In this document: positions 4,756 through 5,791 of the stretch, one piece after another
How the letters are laid out: each line of letters begins with the position of its first letter
Position numbering within the stretch: the first letter of the stretch is position 1
Source of the DNA: an uncultured Faecalibacterium sp.
GTDB lineage: Bacteria; Bacillota; Clostridia; Oscillospirales; Ruminococcaceae
Direction of reading: 5' to 3'
Assembly (NCBI GenBank): GCA_902463235.1
Contig: CABQER010000057.1
Coordinates: forward strand, 1-5,791
Length of the DNA: 5,791 bases
The notes under the pieces: generated by a model
What the model was told of the DNA's origin: nothing
What the model saw: the letters and a program-made list of their open reading frames with translations, nothing else
Database searches by the model: none
Made by a program: the position numbers and the translations under genes

Positions 4756-4784
4756 AGGATACCGGAAAAGACGGCATCTGTCAA
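4756..4784 (-). promoter_or_regulatory. Promoter of the small membrane gene
   Basis: On the minus strand a perfect TTGACA (4779-4784), a 17-base spacer and TATCCT (4756-4761) form a sigma-A promoter. The predicted start is near 4749, about 70 bases upstream of the ATG. The terminator-like hairpin follows almost at once. Confidence 0.65.
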
Positions 4785-4965
4785 ATGAGTATGACTAAAG
4801 CGCAACCGGCATTTTAGGGATATTTCAGGAACAGGATCCTGCAAAGAACCTTTACTGCATTAAAATAATAAAGCGCTGACCACGAGTCACTTTGTATCCG
4901 TTAAAAATTGCATAAAATTTAAAGAAAAAATCTGTCGTTCTGCCAAAAGCAGTGGGGGATACACC
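4785..4965. other. AT-rich divergent intergenic region
   Basis: No gene is visible between the divergent promoters of the small membrane gene and azlC. The only notable sites are a 10-base palindrome CAGGATCCTG (4832-4841) preceded by another CAGGA (4826-4830), and AT-rich tracts at 4859-4872 and 4900-4930. No riboswitch or T-box features were recognised on either strand. Confidence 0.4.
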
Positions 4966-4994
4966 TTTGCAAAAGCCGTGAGACCTGTTATAAT
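4966..4994 (+). promoter_or_regulatory. Promoter of azlC
   Basis: A perfect TATAAT -10 (4989-4994) is preceded at 17 bases by TTTGCA (4966-4971), or at 16 bases by TTGCAA (4967-4972), as the -35. The -10 lies inside a short dyad CTGT-TATAAT-ACAG (4985-4998), a possible operator. The predicted start is near 5001, giving a leader of about 80 bases before the azlC ATG. Confidence 0.75.
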
Positions 4995-5081
4995 ACAGAC
5001 ATATTCATATCGAGAGAATGGGTTTATCGGCGGCAATGAGGCCAAAGAGGAAACCGGCATCGTATTTTGAGGGAAAGGCCA

Positions 5082-5791
5082 ATGGAACACGTAACCGAAC
5101 AACAATTGACAAGGCGGCAGAGCACCGTATGGCGGGCACTGCGTGCCGCCGCACCGCAGACCATTCCGGTGCTGGCGGGCTATTTTGTGCTGGGGATGGG
5201 CTATGGCATTTATGTGCAGTCGCTGGGCCTGCCGGTGTGGATGCCCATGCTCATGGGCACCGTGGTGTACGGCGGTTCGCTGGAATTTGTGCTGGCAAGC
5301 CTGCTGCTGAGCGCGTTCTCACCCCTTTCGGCGTTTCTGATGGCGCTCATGATCCAGGCGCGGCATCTGTTCTACGGCCTTGCCATGCTGGAACGCTACA
5401 AGGGCTACGGCCTGCGCAGCTTTTATATGATCTTTGCCATGAGCGACGAGACCTTTTCCATCACCTGTTCGGCCGAGCCGCCGGAAGGGGTGGACAGGGG
5501 CTGGTTCATGTTCTTCATCACCCTGCTGGATCAGTTCTACTGGGTGGCCAGTGCCGGTCTTGGCGCGGTGGTGGGCTCGGTGCTGCCCTTCAGCACCGAG
5601 GGTGTGGACTTTGTGATGACCGCCATGTTCACGGTGATCTTTCTCAACCAGTGGGAAAAGGACCGGCAGCACTACAGCGCCCTGATCGGCCTTGCCGCCC
5701 CGCTGGTGTGTCTGGCTGTTTTTGGCTCCGGCAGCTTTCTGCTGCCCTCCATGGGATGCATCCTGATCCTGCTGCTGGCCCTGCGTAAACC
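5082..5791 (+). CDS. azlC: AzlC-family branched-chain amino acid exporter, large subunit (3' end beyond window)
   Basis: The frame is open to the right edge with 236 complete codons, close to the usual full AzlC/YgaZ length, so only the last residues and the stop are missing. Family features in order: Ala/Pro-rich AAAPQTIPVLAGYFVLGMGYG (23-43), GGSLEFVLASLLL (64-76, matching the family's AGSxQF-type motif), QARHLFYGLAM (92-102), MSDETFSI (120-127), DQFYWVASAG (150-159) and hydrophobic C-terminal segments (174-188, 199-217, 220-234). With small AzlD partners these inner-membrane proteins export branched-chain amino acids or related compounds; azlD is expected just past the edge. The start at 5082 has GAGGG 8 bases upstream. 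Another plus frame, open from 5018 over the same DNA, gives a His/Gly/Arg-rich peptide and is a shadow. Confidence 0.9.
   Translation, partial: MEHVTEQQLTRRQSTVWRALRAAAPQTIPVLAGYFVLGMGYGIYVQSLGLPVWMPMLMGTVVYGGSLEFVLASLLLSAFSPLSAFLMALMIQARHLFYGLAMLERYKGYGLRSFYMIFAMSDETFSITCSAEPPEGVDRGWFMFFITLLDQFYWVASAGLGAVVGSVLPFSTEGVDFVMTAMFTVIFLNQWEKDRQHYSALIGLAAPLVCLAVFGSGSFLLPSMGCILILLLALRK

Noticed and set aside
4826..4841. CAGGA repeat and CAGGATCCTG palindrome as an operator
   Set aside because: Too short and isolated to claim. A 10-base palindrome is expected by chance at low frequency, and its distance from both promoters is not diagnostic.
4680..4844. Upstream extension of the small membrane protein to 4844
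   Set aside because: The extension would be translated from the terminator hairpin and the promoter; the SD at 4687-4692 supports the start at 4679.
5018..5788. 256-codon plus frame over azlC
   Set aside because: Gly/His/Arg-rich out-of-frame reading. The frame from 5082 shows all AzlC motifs and a better SD. A short leader ORF starting at 5018 was considered and has no good SD.
1..5791. CRISPR array, tRNA, rRNA, insertion sequence or prophage genes
   Set aside because: No regularly spaced direct repeats, tRNA-like cloverleaf, rRNA segment, transposase or phage gene was recognised; the repeats present are the inverted multi-hairpin elements.

Overview
The window looks like part of a Firmicutes (Clostridia) chromosome, most likely Faecalibacterium or a close relative in the Oscillospiraceae/Ruminococcaceae. 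This rests on GC-rich coding sequence with strong third-position G/C, purine-rich Shine-Dalgarno (SD) sites, sigma-A-type promoters in AT-rich gaps, the gene families present, and a multi-hairpin intergenic repeat of a kind I associate with Faecalibacterium. The genus is inference; no rRNA or marker gene is present.

Layout. (1) 1-271 is non-coding and is filled mostly by a ~187 bp inverted-repeat-bounded multi-hairpin element (copy A). (2) 272-930 is a minus-strand metal-sensing unit. It has a consensus promoter, a TGAA-N6-TTCA operator over the start region, an ArsR/SmtB-family repressor whose C-terminal helix reproduces the SmtB zinc-site spacing, and a 73-residue stand-alone HMA metal-binding protein with a Zn/Cd-type DCxxC motif. 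(3) 931-1265 is intergenic, with a half copy (B) of the repeat and an extended -10 promoter. (4) 1266-1655 (+) encodes a hotdog thioesterase of the FlK type with its Thr/Glu/His catalytic spacing intact. (5) 1656-2107 holds a second full copy (C) of the repeat, inverted relative to A, and a small minus-strand hypothetical gene. (6) 2108-3772 (+) encodes an NhaC-family antiporter, followed by a MarR-family regulator (3863-4324) with its own candidate promoter. (7) A 19-bp perfect-stem bidirectional terminator separates marR from a convergent minus-strand gene for a 101-residue membrane protein (4374-4679). That gene has a promoter and, unusually, an intrinsic-terminator hairpin between promoter and SD. 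(8) 5082 to the right edge (+) is azlC, a branched-chain amino acid exporter subunit that lacks only its last residues here, preceded by a good TATAAT promoter.

How the genes work together. The arsR-HMA pair should form one zinc/cadmium-responsive operon. NhaC and MarR are adjacent and may be functionally linked, but nothing in the sequence proves it. AzlC probably continues into azlD beyond the edge. The thioesterase and the two small proteins have no obvious partners.

I do not see a dramatic new multi-gene system. The signals most worth following are the repeat family, whose stems change sequence between copies while pairing is kept; the promoter-terminator-SD arrangement of the small membrane gene; and the small minus-strand ORF that has an SD but no start codon at the expected distance.
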